From positions 1,615,001 through 1,679,000 of the forward strand of contig NZ_CM001023.1 in the NCBI RefSeq assembly GCF_000166275.1: a stretch of 64,000 nt of DNA, in the 5' to 3' direction. This document shows positions 48,307-56,625 of the stretch, one piece after another. The notes under the pieces were generated by a model. The model saw nothing but the letters and a program-made list of their open reading frames with translations, was not told the origin of the DNA and ran no database searches. Position 1 is the first letter of the stretch; each line of letters opens with the position of its first letter. This DNA comes from Algoriphagus machipongonensis (GTDB lineage Bacteria; Bacteroidota; Bacteroidia; Cytophagales; Cyclobacteriaceae). The position numbers and the translations under genes were made by a program.

Positions 48307-48669
48307 ATGAGTCAAGCGTTAAAAGATCGGACTAAGAAGTTTGCAATTGATGTTTGGTATCTATGCTCAAAAATACCTCAAACGAGAGAATTCAATAATT
48401 ATGTAAACCAGCTTTTGAGATGCTCTAGTTCAGTTGCAGCTAATTACCGAGCTGCAATGAGAGCAAAATCAAATGCTGATTTTATTTATAAACTTAAGAT
48501 TGTAGAAGAGGAAGCCGATGAAAGTCAGTTTTTTCTTGAAATCCTAGAGAAAATTTCCTCAAAGCAAGACTTGAGACTAGAAATTGAAAGGTTAATAAAA
48601 GAATCAGATGAGCTAATTGCTATTGTTGTAGCAAGCCTTAAGACGGCTCGATCTAAAATTAAAGACTAA
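48307..48669 (+). CDS. S23-type four-helix bundle protein
   Basis: 120 residues, all helical. It follows the 23S rRNA intervening-sequence (S23/IVP) pattern: LKDRTKKFAIDVWYLCSKIP with the opening aromatic helix, REFNNYVNQLLRCSSSVAANYRAA, then SNADFIYKLKIVEEEADESQFFLEIL and a last helix. Family members occur inside 23S rRNA insertions, beside reverse transcriptases (Avd) and, as here, alone in intergenic spacers flanked by repeats. Function unknown. It separates lepA and folD and has a lower-GC, lysine-rich composition. Confidence 0.9.
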   Translation: MSQALKDRTKKFAIDVWYLCSKIPQTREFNNYVNQLLRCSSSVAANYRAAMRAKSNADFIYKLKIVEEEADESQFFLEILEKISSKQDLRLEIERLIKESDELIAIVVASLKTARSKIKD

Positions 48670-48683
48670 AAAATTGTTGGAAG

Positions 48684-48713
48684 CTCGTATTTCGTAAATC
48701 TTACTTCGTACTT
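48684..48713 (-). repeat. Right arm of inverted repeat around the S23-type gene
   Basis: Reverse complement of this arm pairs with 48158-48187 at 24 of 30 positions. Further TCGTAA repeats continue to about 48740, right up to the folD start, so folD may depend on a promoter inside or beyond the element. Confidence 0.7.
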
Positions 48714-48744
48714 ACTTCTTCCCAAATCGTAACTCGTAAATAAA

Positions 48745-49626
48745 ATGATCTTAATCGACGGAAAAAAAACATCCTCTGATATCAAGTCTGAAATTGCAGC
48801 TAGAGTTGCTGAAATAAAAGTTGAGGGTGGAAAAACACCACACTTAGCAGCTATTCTTGTAGGGAATGATGGGGCAAGTCAAACCTACGTAAACGCAAAA
48901 GTGAAAGCTTGTGAGTTTTGTGGTTTTGAATCTACCTTGGTAAGGTTGGAAGAAACAATTTCTGAGGAAGAGCTTTTGAAAGTAGTGGAGGATATTAACG
49001 AAAACCCTGAAATCGATGGGTTGATTGTTCAGCTCCCTCTTCCAAAGCATATTTCTGTAGAGAAAGTTACCAATAAGATTAAGCCTGAGAAGGATGTGGA
49101 CGGATTTACTCCGGCAAACGTAGGGAGAATGGCACTTAACTGGCCAGCATACGTGGCAGCAACTCCTTATGGAATCGTGGAGCTGTTGAAAAGATATGAG
49201 ATTGAAACTTCCGGGAAGAATTGTGTAGTCATAGGAAGAAGTCATATCGTCGGAAGCCCAATGAGTATTTTGATGGCTAGAAACGGCTATCCGGGGAATG
49301 CGACGGTGACTCTGACCCATAGCCGTACCAAGAACTTAGAGGAGATTGCACGATCTGCAGATATTTTGATCGTGGCTTTAGGTAAGCCTCATTTCGTAAC
49401 TGCTGATATGGTAAAGCCAGGGGCTGTAGTGATTGATGTGGGGATCCACAGAATTGAAGATGCGAGCAAAAAATCTGGATTCAGGTTGGTGGGAGATGTG
49501 AAGTTTGATGAGGTTTCAGAAGTTGCTTCAGCGATCACGCCTGTACCAGGAGGTGTAGGTCCGATGACAATTGCATCTTTGCTTTACAACACTTTGTTGG
49601 CAGCAGAGAAGAAGGTCTACGGATAA
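48745..49626 (+). CDS. folD: FolD, methylenetetrahydrofolate dehydrogenase/cyclohydrolase
   Basis: Bifunctional enzyme interconverting methylene-, methenyl- and formyl-tetrahydrofolate for one-carbon metabolism. 293 residues, normal. Substrate motif [15 protein letters not shown] with the catalytic lysine, [28 protein letters not shown], nucleotide-binding [13 protein letters not shown], and the C-terminal [20 protein letters not shown]. No terminator is obvious before the tRNA gene 78 bases downstream. Confidence 0.97.
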   Translation: MILIDGKKTSSDIKSEIAARVAEIKVEGGKTPHLAAILVGNDGASQTYVNAKVKACEFCGFESTLVRLEETISEEELLKVVEDINENPEIDGLIVQLPLPKHISVEKVTNKIKPEKDVDGFTPANVGRMALNWPAYVAATPYGIVELLKRYEIETSGKNCVVIGRSHIVGSPMSILMARNGYPGNATVTLTHSRTKNLEEIARSADILIVALGKPHFVTADMVKPGAVVIDVGIHRIEDASKKSGFRLVGDVKFDEVSEVASAITPVPGGVGPMTIASLLYNTLLAAEKKVYG

Positions 49627-49660
49627 AATTAAAAATATTTGGAAAAGCTGTGGAGTAGGG

Positions 49661-49692
49661 GTTGCTTCGAATAGGCAACATTTCTACTTTTG
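49661..49692 (+). promoter_or_regulatory. Promoter of tRNA-Leu (GTTG-N20-TACTTTTG)
   Basis: -7 TACTTTTG at 49685-49692 is an exact consensus match and GTTG at 49661-49664 is a 3-of-4 -33 box with 20-base spacing. The tRNA starts 13 bases after the -7 box. Confidence 0.6.
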
Positions 49693-49704
49693 CTGACCCT
49701 AACC

Positions 49705-49788
49705 GCGCACGTGGTGAAACTGGTAGACACGCCATCTTGAGGGGGTGGTGCATTAAGTTGTGTGGAAGTTCGAATCTTCTCGTGCGCA
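49705..49788 (+). tRNA. tRNA-Leu (anticodon GAG)
   Basis: 84-base class II tRNA. Acceptor stem GCGCACG (49705-49711) pairs with CGTGCGC (49781-49787), discriminator A at 49788. Anticodon stem CCATC/GGTGG encloses loop TTGAGGG, giving anticodon GAG (reads CUC and CUU). A long variable arm precedes the T arm with GTTCGAATC. CCA is not encoded. Sits between folD and its own terminator. Confidence 0.95.
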
Positions 49789-49794
49789 CAAAGA

Positions 49795-49821
49795 AGCTCT
49801 GAAGTAATTCAGGGCTTTTTT
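49795..49821 (+). terminator. Terminator after tRNA-Leu
   Basis: AGCTCTGAA-GTAA-TTCAGGGCT stem (nine pairs, one G-T) followed by a T-run. Confidence 0.85.
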
Positions 49822-49953
49822 CTTTCCCTCGGTTTTTGAAAAATTCTCATCGGGAAGGCAAGACTTTTTTATTAGTTCGAAATGATTTAGTTTACGAATG
49901 GCTTATTAAGTTAATTCAATAAGTTTTTTTTAATTATTAAATCAAAAGTTTTT

Positions 49954-51141
49954 ATGAGGCTAATTAAGTGGGTACTCTTAGTTTTTTTTATTTCCTGCAC
50001 AGGGGAGAAATCAGAATATCAAACTGAGGAAAAATCCGAAACAGAACCAGAAGAGGGGATTGTCCTTCGGCCAATCAATATCTATGAGAAGTTACCAGAC
50101 CCAATAGTTCAAATTGATAGTTTATTTGAATTTGTGGATCTGGTGCCTTTTGAAGTTCCAGAATCAGCCTTTTTATCATCCATAACTAAATTAAAACTAG
50201 TAGGGAGTGAATTTCTAGTGTTCGATAAAAAGCAATTAAAATTGATGTTGTTTGATAAGTCGGGCAAGTTCATCAGGACTTATGGATCTAAAGGGGAAGG
50301 GCCAGGTGAATATTTAGACATTTCTGATTTTGAAGTTTTTGATGGAAAAGTGTATCTGATGTCAAGAGGAAATCAAGCGTTATTGGTTTATGACGTTGAT
50401 TCAGGGGAGTTTTTGGAGAAAATTCCAATTGGCATTTTTGGAGACAAGTTGGCTTCAGTAGGAAATGGAGAGTTTGTGATTTACGTAAATCATAATACTG
50501 CAAATGATCATTTTAATATTTACAGAATTGATAGTATGGGAAATATTCTGGATTCTTATTTTAGGTTTGATCCAAAAAAGGAAACAATGATAATTACTAT
50601 CTCCGGTTTTATGACGAAATCTGAGCTAGGGGTCAATTTTTCAAAGCCTTTTCATGATACGGTCTATACTTATGATGTTGAAGGAAAGGACTTTAAAGCA
50701 AAATACCATACGGATCTATTAAGCGAATTTATGGTTGAAAATCAGCGAGATTTTATGGCTTTAGCATCTCCTGAGACTTTGGTGAAATCCGTTAGAGGAG
50801 GAGAATCCATGAACGGGAATTATTTGTTGGAGAATAAGGATTATTTAGTCTTTAATTTTCTGGATTATTCCACATTTAAATCTGGAGTATTCGATAAAGA
50901 GAATTCCGAATTTTCAGTGTTTGCTTATATTTCTGAAAATCCAATTTTTAGACTTTTTGATGATCCACAAGTTCTAACTGATGATAATTTGCTCTATTTC
51001 CCAGTTTATGGCGAAAAGGTGATGTCAGATGATTTTATCAATCAAAATTTTGAATCAGAGTTTCAATCTAAATTAGTTGAAAAGTTAGAGGCGAAAGGGA
51101 AGGATTACCCTTATTTTATTTGTGTAAGTCGTATCAGGTAA
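49954..51141 (+). CDS. 6-bladed beta-propeller lipoprotein
   Basis: 395 residues. Short lipoprotein signal MRLIKWVLLVFFISC (Cys15), an acidic linker, then the Bacteroidota 6-bladed beta-propeller family pattern: DSLFEFVDLVPFEVPESAFLSSITKLKLVGSEFLVFDKKQLKLMLFDKSGKFIRTYGSKGEGPGEY in the first blade, whose key part is F-D-SGKF-R--G--G-GPGEY. Such proteins are common cell-surface lipoproteins of unknown role. Stand-alone gene; no promoter consensus was found. Confidence 0.85.
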   Translation: MRLIKWVLLVFFISCTGEKSEYQTEEKSETEPEEGIVLRPINIYEKLPDPIVQIDSLFEFVDLVPFEVPESAFLSSITKLKLVGSEFLVFDKKQLKLMLFDKSGKFIRTYGSKGEGPGEYLDISDFEVFDGKVYLMSRGNQALLVYDVDSGEFLEKIPIGIFGDKLASVGNGEFVIYVNHNTANDHFNIYRIDSMGNILDSYFRFDPKKETMIITISGFMTKSELGVNFSKPFHDTVYTYDVEGKDFKAKYHTDLLSEFMVENQRDFMALASPETLVKSVRGGESMNGNYLLENKDYLVFNFLDYSTFKSGVFDKENSEFSVFAYISENPIFRLFDDPQVLTDDNLLYFPVYGEKVMSDDFINQNFESEFQSKLVEKLEAKGKDYPYFICVSRIR

Positions 51142-51175
51142 AATTCCATGGATACTTGGTAAGTTATTTATACTT

Positions 51176-51289
51176 TTTTCCACCAATGACCTCTTTTGAT
51201 GTGCTGCTTCTCCAGAAGCTGGACATAATTCTATCCATTTAAAGCTATATATGTAGAAATAAAAATCTCTATTTTCCACCAATGGACTC
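51176..51289 (+). repeat. Direct repeat pair TTTTCCACCAATGRMCTC
   Basis: Copies at 51176-51193 and 51272-51289 agree at 16 of 18 bases and are 96 bases apart, in the gap before the DsrE gene. The intervening sequence shows no coding potential that I trust. Possibly paired regulator sites or the scar of a small duplication. Confidence 0.5.
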
Positions 51290-51337
51290 TCAGTTGCCCA
51301 ATAAATTCCCTAGCTTTTCGAGCTAATTATATTTCTT

Positions 51338-51880
51338 ATGAACCGACTACTTAAAGCAACGCTTTTCTTTGCTGCAATTTTTATTTCCCAATTGACTATC
51401 GCACAAACTGCACAGTATCCTTTGGTGAAGGGCTATGGAGGTATTTACGAAGTGCCAGATGCCATAGAAAGACCAGATCCTAGCCTAGATTATAAAATCA
51501 TCGTGGACATGTCCACAGGTGCTTCTGACCCCAAACAAATTAGCCGTTGGGTAGATAATGTTGCTCGCATGATGAACCTACATGGATTGGCTGGAGTGAA
51601 AAAAGAACAGATGCATGTAAAAGTGGTAATCCATGGGGGAGCTATTTTTACGGTTCTAAATAATGAGGAATATCAAAGCAGATATCAAGTAGATAACCCT
51701 AACCTGCCTGTCTATCAGGCATTAAAAGATGCAGGGGTAGAATTCCTGGTTTGTGGACAGTCCATGCATGCCAGAAATCTTAAAAAAGAGAATATTTCTC
51801 CTTTGATTGGTATTGCGCATTCGGCATTGACTACCATCACCACATATGTTCCTCAAGGCTACACATTGCTGAAGTTCTAA
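51338..51880 (+). CDS. Secreted DsrE-family protein
   Basis: 180 residues with a signal peptide (LLKATLFFAAIFISQLTIAQ, cut after AQ). The rest is a DsrE-like fold: KIIVDMSTG, a helix RWVDNVARMMNLHGLAGV, VKVVIHGGAIFTVLNNEEY, and VEFLVCGQSMHARNLKKENI with Cys in the position used by DsrE proteins for sulfur relay. Periplasmic members occur widely in Bacteroidota; their substrate is unknown. It lies 39 bases before the hybrid kinase gene. Confidence 0.85.
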   Translation: MNRLLKATLFFAAIFISQLTIAQTAQYPLVKGYGGIYEVPDAIERPDPSLDYKIIVDMSTGASDPKQISRWVDNVARMMNLHGLAGVKKEQMHVKVVIHGGAIFTVLNNEEYQSRYQVDNPNLPVYQALKDAGVEFLVCGQSMHARNLKKENISPLIGIAHSALTTITTYVPQGYTLLKF

Positions 51881-51919
51881 TACTTGGAATAATTATTGGT
51901 ATTTTTGGAGGACCAGTCT

Positions 51920-54457
51920 ATGAAAAAAAATAGTCCTTCATCCAAAACTGCCAGTAAGGTCGTTATCGGCTTTATCTTTGCCACCATCTTCTTGATCGGT
52001 GTGGCAGGGTTGACTTATTATACCCTCAATCGTCTGGTGAAAACTGTGGCGGAACTGGCCGAACCCAATCAAAAGTTAAATCTTTTGAACGAACTGCAGG
52101 CCGAGATTTTTGAAGTTTCACAGATTGAAAGTGTTGGGCCAAAAGGAGATTTTCGGGTTCAGGACTCCACCATCAATTCCTTAAATAAGAAGTTGGATCA
52201 GCTGGATGAATGGGCCACCGATGATCTGGAGAAAGCCAATATTGAAATTATCCGAAACAACCTTTCTACGCTCATTACTGGGTATGTGGATTTATTTGAA
52301 GTAAAGAATAACCTAGCCAATCGGAATTTTACACGTGAAGCTTTAAGAAAAGTGGAGTTGGGAATCAGAAGAAGGGCTTCGGAGGTGGAAACTGCACCCC
52401 TAAGAACCATTAAGCCATCGGATATTATCCTCAATCAGCTAGAAGAGCAGAATGCCAAACTTCAGGAATTGCCTACAGGGCAGGAGCTTCAAAGAGGAAG
52501 ATTGCCAGCGGATGTTGCTCGAGAGGAAGATAAACTGGTCAACTACCTCAAAAACCTTCAAAAACAAAATACCCAAGGAAATAAGGATTCCCAAGCGGGG
52601 ACTTTGGATAGTATCCTTTACAATATCCGCGGGGTGATTAGCAGGATTTATCGTGAAGAGTCTTATCAAAGGCAGAAACTGGCAACATTGGAATCCGAGC
52701 TTTCCCAAAAGCAAAGTGAGATCATTGGAACTATTCAGCAGCTACTAAGAACTTTGCAAAGGCGCGTTTTGGAGGATTCCGATTCTCAAAACGTGGCAGC
52801 TTATGGACTAGCAAATGATGTTATTTTCTTTTTGGTTTTAGTTGTGGCTTTTGCAGTACTTGGCTCAGCAATTCTGGTTTATTCCATTCTTAAAGAGATT
52901 CGCCTCAATAGATCTTATCAGGAAAATTTACTCCTCTCACAGCAAAAGGCCGAACAGCTGGCAAAATCGAAACAAGAGTTTCTGGCGAATATGAGTCATG
53001 AGATCCGTAATCCACTTCATGTGATTCAGGGTTACCAGTCTGTTTTGGAAAAATCACATCTTGATACGGCACAACAATCTTATTTGAGAATGATTGGCTT
53101 TGCTTCGCAGACCTTAATGGAAATCGTGGATGATGTGCTCGATTTTTCTAAACTGGAAGCAGGTAAGTTGAAGTTGGAATTCACTCCTTTTGACCCGGTA
53201 AATCTATTTGGTTCGCTTCAGAATTTTTTCGAATTACAAGCGGACGAAAAGAACCTTGGCTTTCATTGGTCGGTCGATCTCCCGGAAGATAAGTGGTTGC
53301 TTGGAGATCAATTGAGGCTCAAACAAATCCTTAATAATTTACTTTCCAACGCATTCAAATTTACCGAGGAAGGATCTATAAATGTGGGAGTGAAATGGGT
53401 GGAAGGAATTCTTACGGTAGAAATAAAAGATACTGGTATTGGGATGAGTGAGGAAGTTTTGGAAAAGGTGTTTTTGGAATTCGATCAAGCGGATAATTCA
53501 ATTTCCAGGAAATTTGGAGGGACGGGACTAGGACTGGCAATTGTGCACCGACTGGTTCATTTGATGCATGGAGAAATCAATACTTCAAGCAAAGTTGGAG
53601 TAGGAACCTGTATTTCTATCTCCTTACCTATGGAAACCACCAAGGTGCAGATCTCCGATTCCATTAATGAAGAGTTTAATTTTATAGATTTGACTGGCAA
53701 GAAAGTACTCTTAGTGGATGATGATAAAGTAGGCTTAAAATATTTAGAGACCATTTTGACATATTTCGGCGCAGAAGTGATTTCTTTTCCAGGCGGGATA
53801 GAGTATAGAGATAATTTTGAGGAAACGGAAATAGACCTTGCCATCACTGATATACAGATGCCTGAATTTTCCGGTTTTGAGGTCGTAAAATCCCTTAGAG
53901 GTTTTGATGCGTATGAAGATTTGCCTATCCTAGCCATGACAGCAAATGTCTTTGTAGAGGAAAAGGAAAAGATGATGCAGGAAGGTTTTGATGAATTGCT
54001 TTTTAAGCCATTTCAAGAAAAAGCTTTAGTCTTATGCTTAGGAAATGTCTTCCCTGATCGGGCAAAAACAAAGAGTCTTTCTTACCCTTCAGAAGCTCCG
54101 GTGGAAAGTAATGAGCTTTTTGACTTGAAGGATATGAAACGCTTCTGCATGGGAGATGAAGCTTTATTATTAGATATCCTAAAAGATTTGATCAAGGATA
54201 CAGATCACGATATGAAAAAGCTTCATAATGCCAGAGAAGAGGATCGATGGGATGAAGTCTTGGAGATTTGTCACCAACTGGGAAGTAGGCTAGGTCAGAT
54301 TAAGAGTCCTAGCGGAGAACTGGCCAGGAAAGTGGAAAATAGCTTGAAATTAGGCACGAGGAATGGCCTTGATGAAGTATTGAATCTATTAGAACTGGAA
54401 GTGGAAAGGTTGCTGGGAGCTCTCTCAGAAAGTTTGCTTTCTACAGAGAGCCATTAA
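51920..54457 (+). CDS. Hybrid histidine kinase with receiver and Hpt-like domain
   Basis: 845 residues from ATG 51920, preceded by a GGAGG; a TTG at 51896 would add eight residues. Helix 1 (about 14-38), a long helical periplasmic sensor region (to about 295), helix 2 (about 298-325), HisKA with LANMSHEIRNPLHVIQGYQ, HATPase with N box LNNLLSNAFKF and GTGLGLAIV, receiver with VDDDK and DLAITDIQMPEFSG, and a C-terminal Hpt-like bundle containing CHQLGSRLGQI with His. It can run a full phosphorelay. Ends one base from the convergent sigma-54 regulator. Confidence 0.92.
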   Translation: MKKNSPSSKTASKVVIGFIFATIFLIGVAGLTYYTLNRLVKTVAELAEPNQKLNLLNELQAEIFEVSQIESVGPKGDFRVQDSTINSLNKKLDQLDEWATDDLEKANIEIIRNNLSTLITGYVDLFEVKNNLANRNFTREALRKVELGIRRRASEVETAPLRTIKPSDIILNQLEEQNAKLQELPTGQELQRGRLPADVAREEDKLVNYLKNLQKQNTQGNKDSQAGTLDSILYNIRGVISRIYREESYQRQKLATLESELSQKQSEIIGTIQQLLRTLQRRVLEDSDSQNVAAYGLANDVIFFLVLVVAFAVLGSAILVYSILKEIRLNRSYQENLLLSQQKAEQLAKSKQEFLANMSHEIRNPLHVIQGYQSVLEKSHLDTAQQSYLRMIGFASQTLMEIVDDVLDFSKLEAGKLKLEFTPFDPVNLFGSLQNFFELQADEKNLGFHWSVDLPEDKWLLGDQLRLKQILNNLLSNAFKFTEEGSINVGVKWVEGILTVEIKDTGIGMSEEVLEKVFLEFDQADNSISRKFGGTGLGLAIVHRLVHLMHGEINTSSKVGVGTCISISLPMETTKVQISDSINEEFNFIDLTGKKVLLVDDDKVGLKYLETILTYFGAEVISFPGGIEYRDNFEETEIDLAITDIQMPEFSGFEVVKSLRGFDAYEDLPILAMTANVFVEEKEKMMQEGFDELLFKPFQEKALVLCLGNVFPDRAKTKSLSYPSEAPVESNELFDLKDMKRFCMGDEALLLDILKDLIKDTDHDMKKLHNAREEDRWDEVLEICHQLGSRLGQIKSPSGELARKVENSLKLGTRNGLDEVLNLLELEVERLLGALSESLLSTESH

Positions 54458-54458
54458 T

Positions 54459-55862
54459 TTAATCCAGCCCGTATTTTTCCATTTTACTATACAAGGTTTT
54501 TCTGTCCATTTTCAATATCCTTGCAGTTTTAGATTTATTGAATTTGGTGTCATTTAAGACTTTTTGGATCAATTCTTTTTCCTGCTCAATCCATTGTGTT
54601 TTGTAATCTTTTGGAGAAGGCAACTCTCCTGGTTGAGAAATTGAACTGTTTGAAAAACTTGCGCTAGACATAGAATTTGGTTCGTACAAGCCTTCTGGCA
54701 ATGCATCTTTTTCTACCTGATCGCCATTTGTCAAGAGTACAGCTCTCTTGATGATGTTTCTTAATTCCCGCAGGTTTCCTGGCCAATCATAGGCTAGAAA
54801 AATATCCCAAACCTCGGGAGATAATGTTTTGACAGATTTGTTTAGGCGTTCATTACTTTCCTCCAGGAATTGTCCGGTGAAATCTTCCATGTCTTCCTTT
54901 CTTCTTCTTAAAGGGATTGCCTGAAGAGTGAATTCGTTTAGTCTATGGTAAAGATCTTCGCGAAACTGACCATCGCCAGAGTTTGCGATTAAGTTATCGT
55001 TCGTCGCTGCGATTATTCTTACGTCGATCTGGATCTCTTTATTTCCACCAATTTTCCGGATTCTCCTTTCTTGAATCGCTCGAAGTAATTGTATCTGAAC
55101 TTCATAGCTCAGGTTTCCGATTTCGTCTAAGAAGATCGTGCCGCCATTGGCAGATTCAAAATGACCTGTTTTATGCTCCAAAGCCCCGGTAAAGGCACCT
55201 TTTACGTGACCAAAAAGTTCACTTCCGGCAAGTTCTTTAGGTAAAGCACCACAATCGATTGCTACGAAAGGACCATTTTTTCTGGTAGATAAATCATGAA
55301 TTCGTCTGGATACGAATTCTTTACCTGTTCCAGTTTCTCCTAAAACCAAAACACTTAAGTCTGTTGGCGCAACTAATTGGATGTGTTTTTCCAGCTTTTC
55401 TGCTTCATTGGAGCTCCCTATGACATAACTACCTTTGGCAATTTTAGTGTCCTTTGATTTAGGTTGCGGTGATGAAATTGGTGTCGGTTCAACAGGCGTT
55501 GATTTTGCAGACAAAGATTCCTTCACCGTTGCCAATAACTCATCTGGGTTGATTGGTTTTGTAATGTATTCGAAAGCTCCAAGCTTCATCGCCTTAATAG
55601 CAATTCGGATGTCAGAATAGTGGGTAATTAAAATTACTTGTGTCTGCGGAAATTTGGATTTGGACCATTGTAATAGCTCCATTCCTGTTCCATCAGGCAA
55701 ACGAAAATCAGCAATGATCAAATCAAAGCTTTTCGAGCTGAGGATTTGTTGGGCATCTTTAACCTTGGTGCATGTTTCAACACTGTACCCATTTTTCTCG
55801 AGAAAAGTCTTTACTATTCTTGAATAGGTAAGATCATCTTCGATTAATAATATATGCTTCAT
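54459..55862 (-). CDS. NtrC-family sigma-54-dependent response regulator
   Basis: 467 residues. Receiver 1-120 with EDDL, phospho-acceptor Asp in LIIADFRLPDGTG and ITKPIN. AAA+ domain has Walker A GETGTGKE, ELFGHVKGAFTGA (the GAFTGA loop contacting sigma-54), Walker B GTIFLDEIG and the R-finger region. The C-terminal Fis-like helix-turn-helix is NKSKTARILKMDRKTLYSKMEKYGL. Activates promoters that use RpoN. It ends next to the hybrid kinase, which may act on it, though convergent genes are not an operon. Confidence 0.95.
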   Translation of the reverse strand: MKHILLIEDDLTYSRIVKTFLEKNGYSVETCTKVKDAQQILSSKSFDLIIADFRLPDGTGMELLQWSKSKFPQTQVILITHYSDIRIAIKAMKLGAFEYITKPINPDELLATVKESLSAKSTPVEPTPISSPQPKSKDTKIAKGSYVIGSSNEAEKLEKHIQLVAPTDLSVLVLGETGTGKEFVSRRIHDLSTRKNGPFVAIDCGALPKELAGSELFGHVKGAFTGALEHKTGHFESANGGTIFLDEIGNLSYEVQIQLLRAIQERRIRKIGGNKEIQIDVRIIAATNDNLIANSGDGQFREDLYHRLNEFTLQAIPLRRRKEDMEDFTGQFLEESNERLNKSVKTLSPEVWDIFLAYDWPGNLRELRNIIKRAVLLTNGDQVEKDALPEGLYEPNSMSSASFSNSSISQPGELPSPKDYKTQWIEQEKELIQKVLNDTKFNKSKTARILKMDRKTLYSKMEKYGLD

Positions 55863-55891
55863 GTATTAATTTGCCGTTGGGACTACAAGTT

Positions 55892-55927
55892 TACAAAAAA
55901 AGCATCGGGCAACTTGCCCGATGCTTT
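55892..55927 (-). terminator. Terminator of the small secreted-protein gene
   Basis: Near-perfect hairpin AAAGCATCGGGCAA-C-TTGCCCGATGCTTT; on the minus strand the stem ends in seven T. It lies 22 bases after the stop of the gene at 55949 and 37 bases before the start of the sigma-54 regulator gene. Confidence 0.9.
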
Positions 55928-55948
55928 AAATTTAGGTGAATTGAGCAA

Positions 55949-56266
55949 CTAGTTTACTATTTCCTTGCCTTCTTGGTCGTATTTTTTGGTCAGTTTTTCT
56001 TCTGTACCATCATCAAATATTACCTCGAAAAGGAAGGTTCCATCCAACTGAGTAATTTGATATGCTTCAGCGATTGGCAAAGCTTTCAAGGTTTCGTCAG
56101 CTGCAATGGTTGATTTCACTGCATCGGGTAGAGCATCAGCTTCAATCTTAACTTTTTCCTGTTGAGCTGATACTTCTATTGGGTTTACATTTTCCAAGGT
56201 TATTTGTGGTGCAGCCATTGCTGCTCCGGTAAATAACGTAGCTATGATTAAAAGCGACTTTTTCAT
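55949..56266 (-). CDS. Small secreted PepSY-like protein
   Basis: 105 residues. Signal peptide MKKSLLIIATLFTGAAMAAP, a helix LPDAVKSTIAADETLKALPIAEAYQI, then strands TFLFEVIFDDGTEEKLTKKYDQEGKEI. The order (helix of V-I--D--L, then Y-V-f-dG--l-yD-dG-ei) follows PepSY-like small periplasmic proteins of Bacteroidota. Function unknown. Single gene with its own terminator. Confidence 0.75.
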   Translation of the reverse strand: MKKSLLIIATLFTGAAMAAPQITLENVNPIEVSAQQEKVKIEADALPDAVKSTIAADETLKALPIAEAYQITQLDGTFLFEVIFDDGTEEKLTKKYDQEGKEIVN

Positions 56267-56303
56267 GGTTAATAGTTGGTTGTAGATGTTAATTGGTAAA
56301 GTA

Positions 56304-56324
56304 GTTAGAGTCCGGACTCCTAAC
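56304..56324. promoter_or_regulatory. Palindrome GTTAGAGTCC/GGACTCCTAAC
   Basis: Ten-pair inverted repeat with a single bulged base and no loop; the inner GAGTCCGGACTC at 56308-56319 is perfect. It lies about 40 bases before the start of the small secreted-protein gene and 300 before the amidophosphoribosyltransferase. No loop and no T-run suggest a protein-binding site. The rest of the gene-free stretch 56267-56625 shows only the promoter at 56561-56596. Confidence 0.5.
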
Positions 56325-56560
56325 CCGAGTTTTTCAAGTTCGGATCTAAATATCTTTTATGCGAAGCCTGTGCCAAGTGCCCAAATGCGTTAAAGAGCTA
56401 CGTTTTTGAGAAATGTCAAAAATAATTTTGTGGAATTACACCTCAAATTGTTCTTAAGAAACCTAAAAATGTCCCTATGAATGGGCGTTATTTCTTCTAT
56501 TTCGGTGATTTGCCTATTTGAGGATTAGTTGCAGAATTTAAAATCTTGAAATCGAACTTT

Positions 56561-56596
56561 TTTGAGGAAAAATTCTTTTAATTTCTAGTAACTTTG
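56561..56596 (+). promoter_or_regulatory. Promoter of the amidophosphoribosyltransferase-like gene
   Basis: -33 TTTG at 56561-56564 and -7 TAACTTTG at 56589-56596 (exact TAnnTTTG), with a slightly long 24-base spacer. The ATG follows 30 bases after the -7 box. Confidence 0.55.
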
Positions 56597-56625
56597 TCCA
56601 TTCAAAATAACATTCGCCAGAATCC

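Noticed and set aside
48158..48740. TACGA-rich repeats considered as a CRISPR array
   Set aside because: Units are degenerate and uneven, without spacers of constant length, and no cas genes are present.
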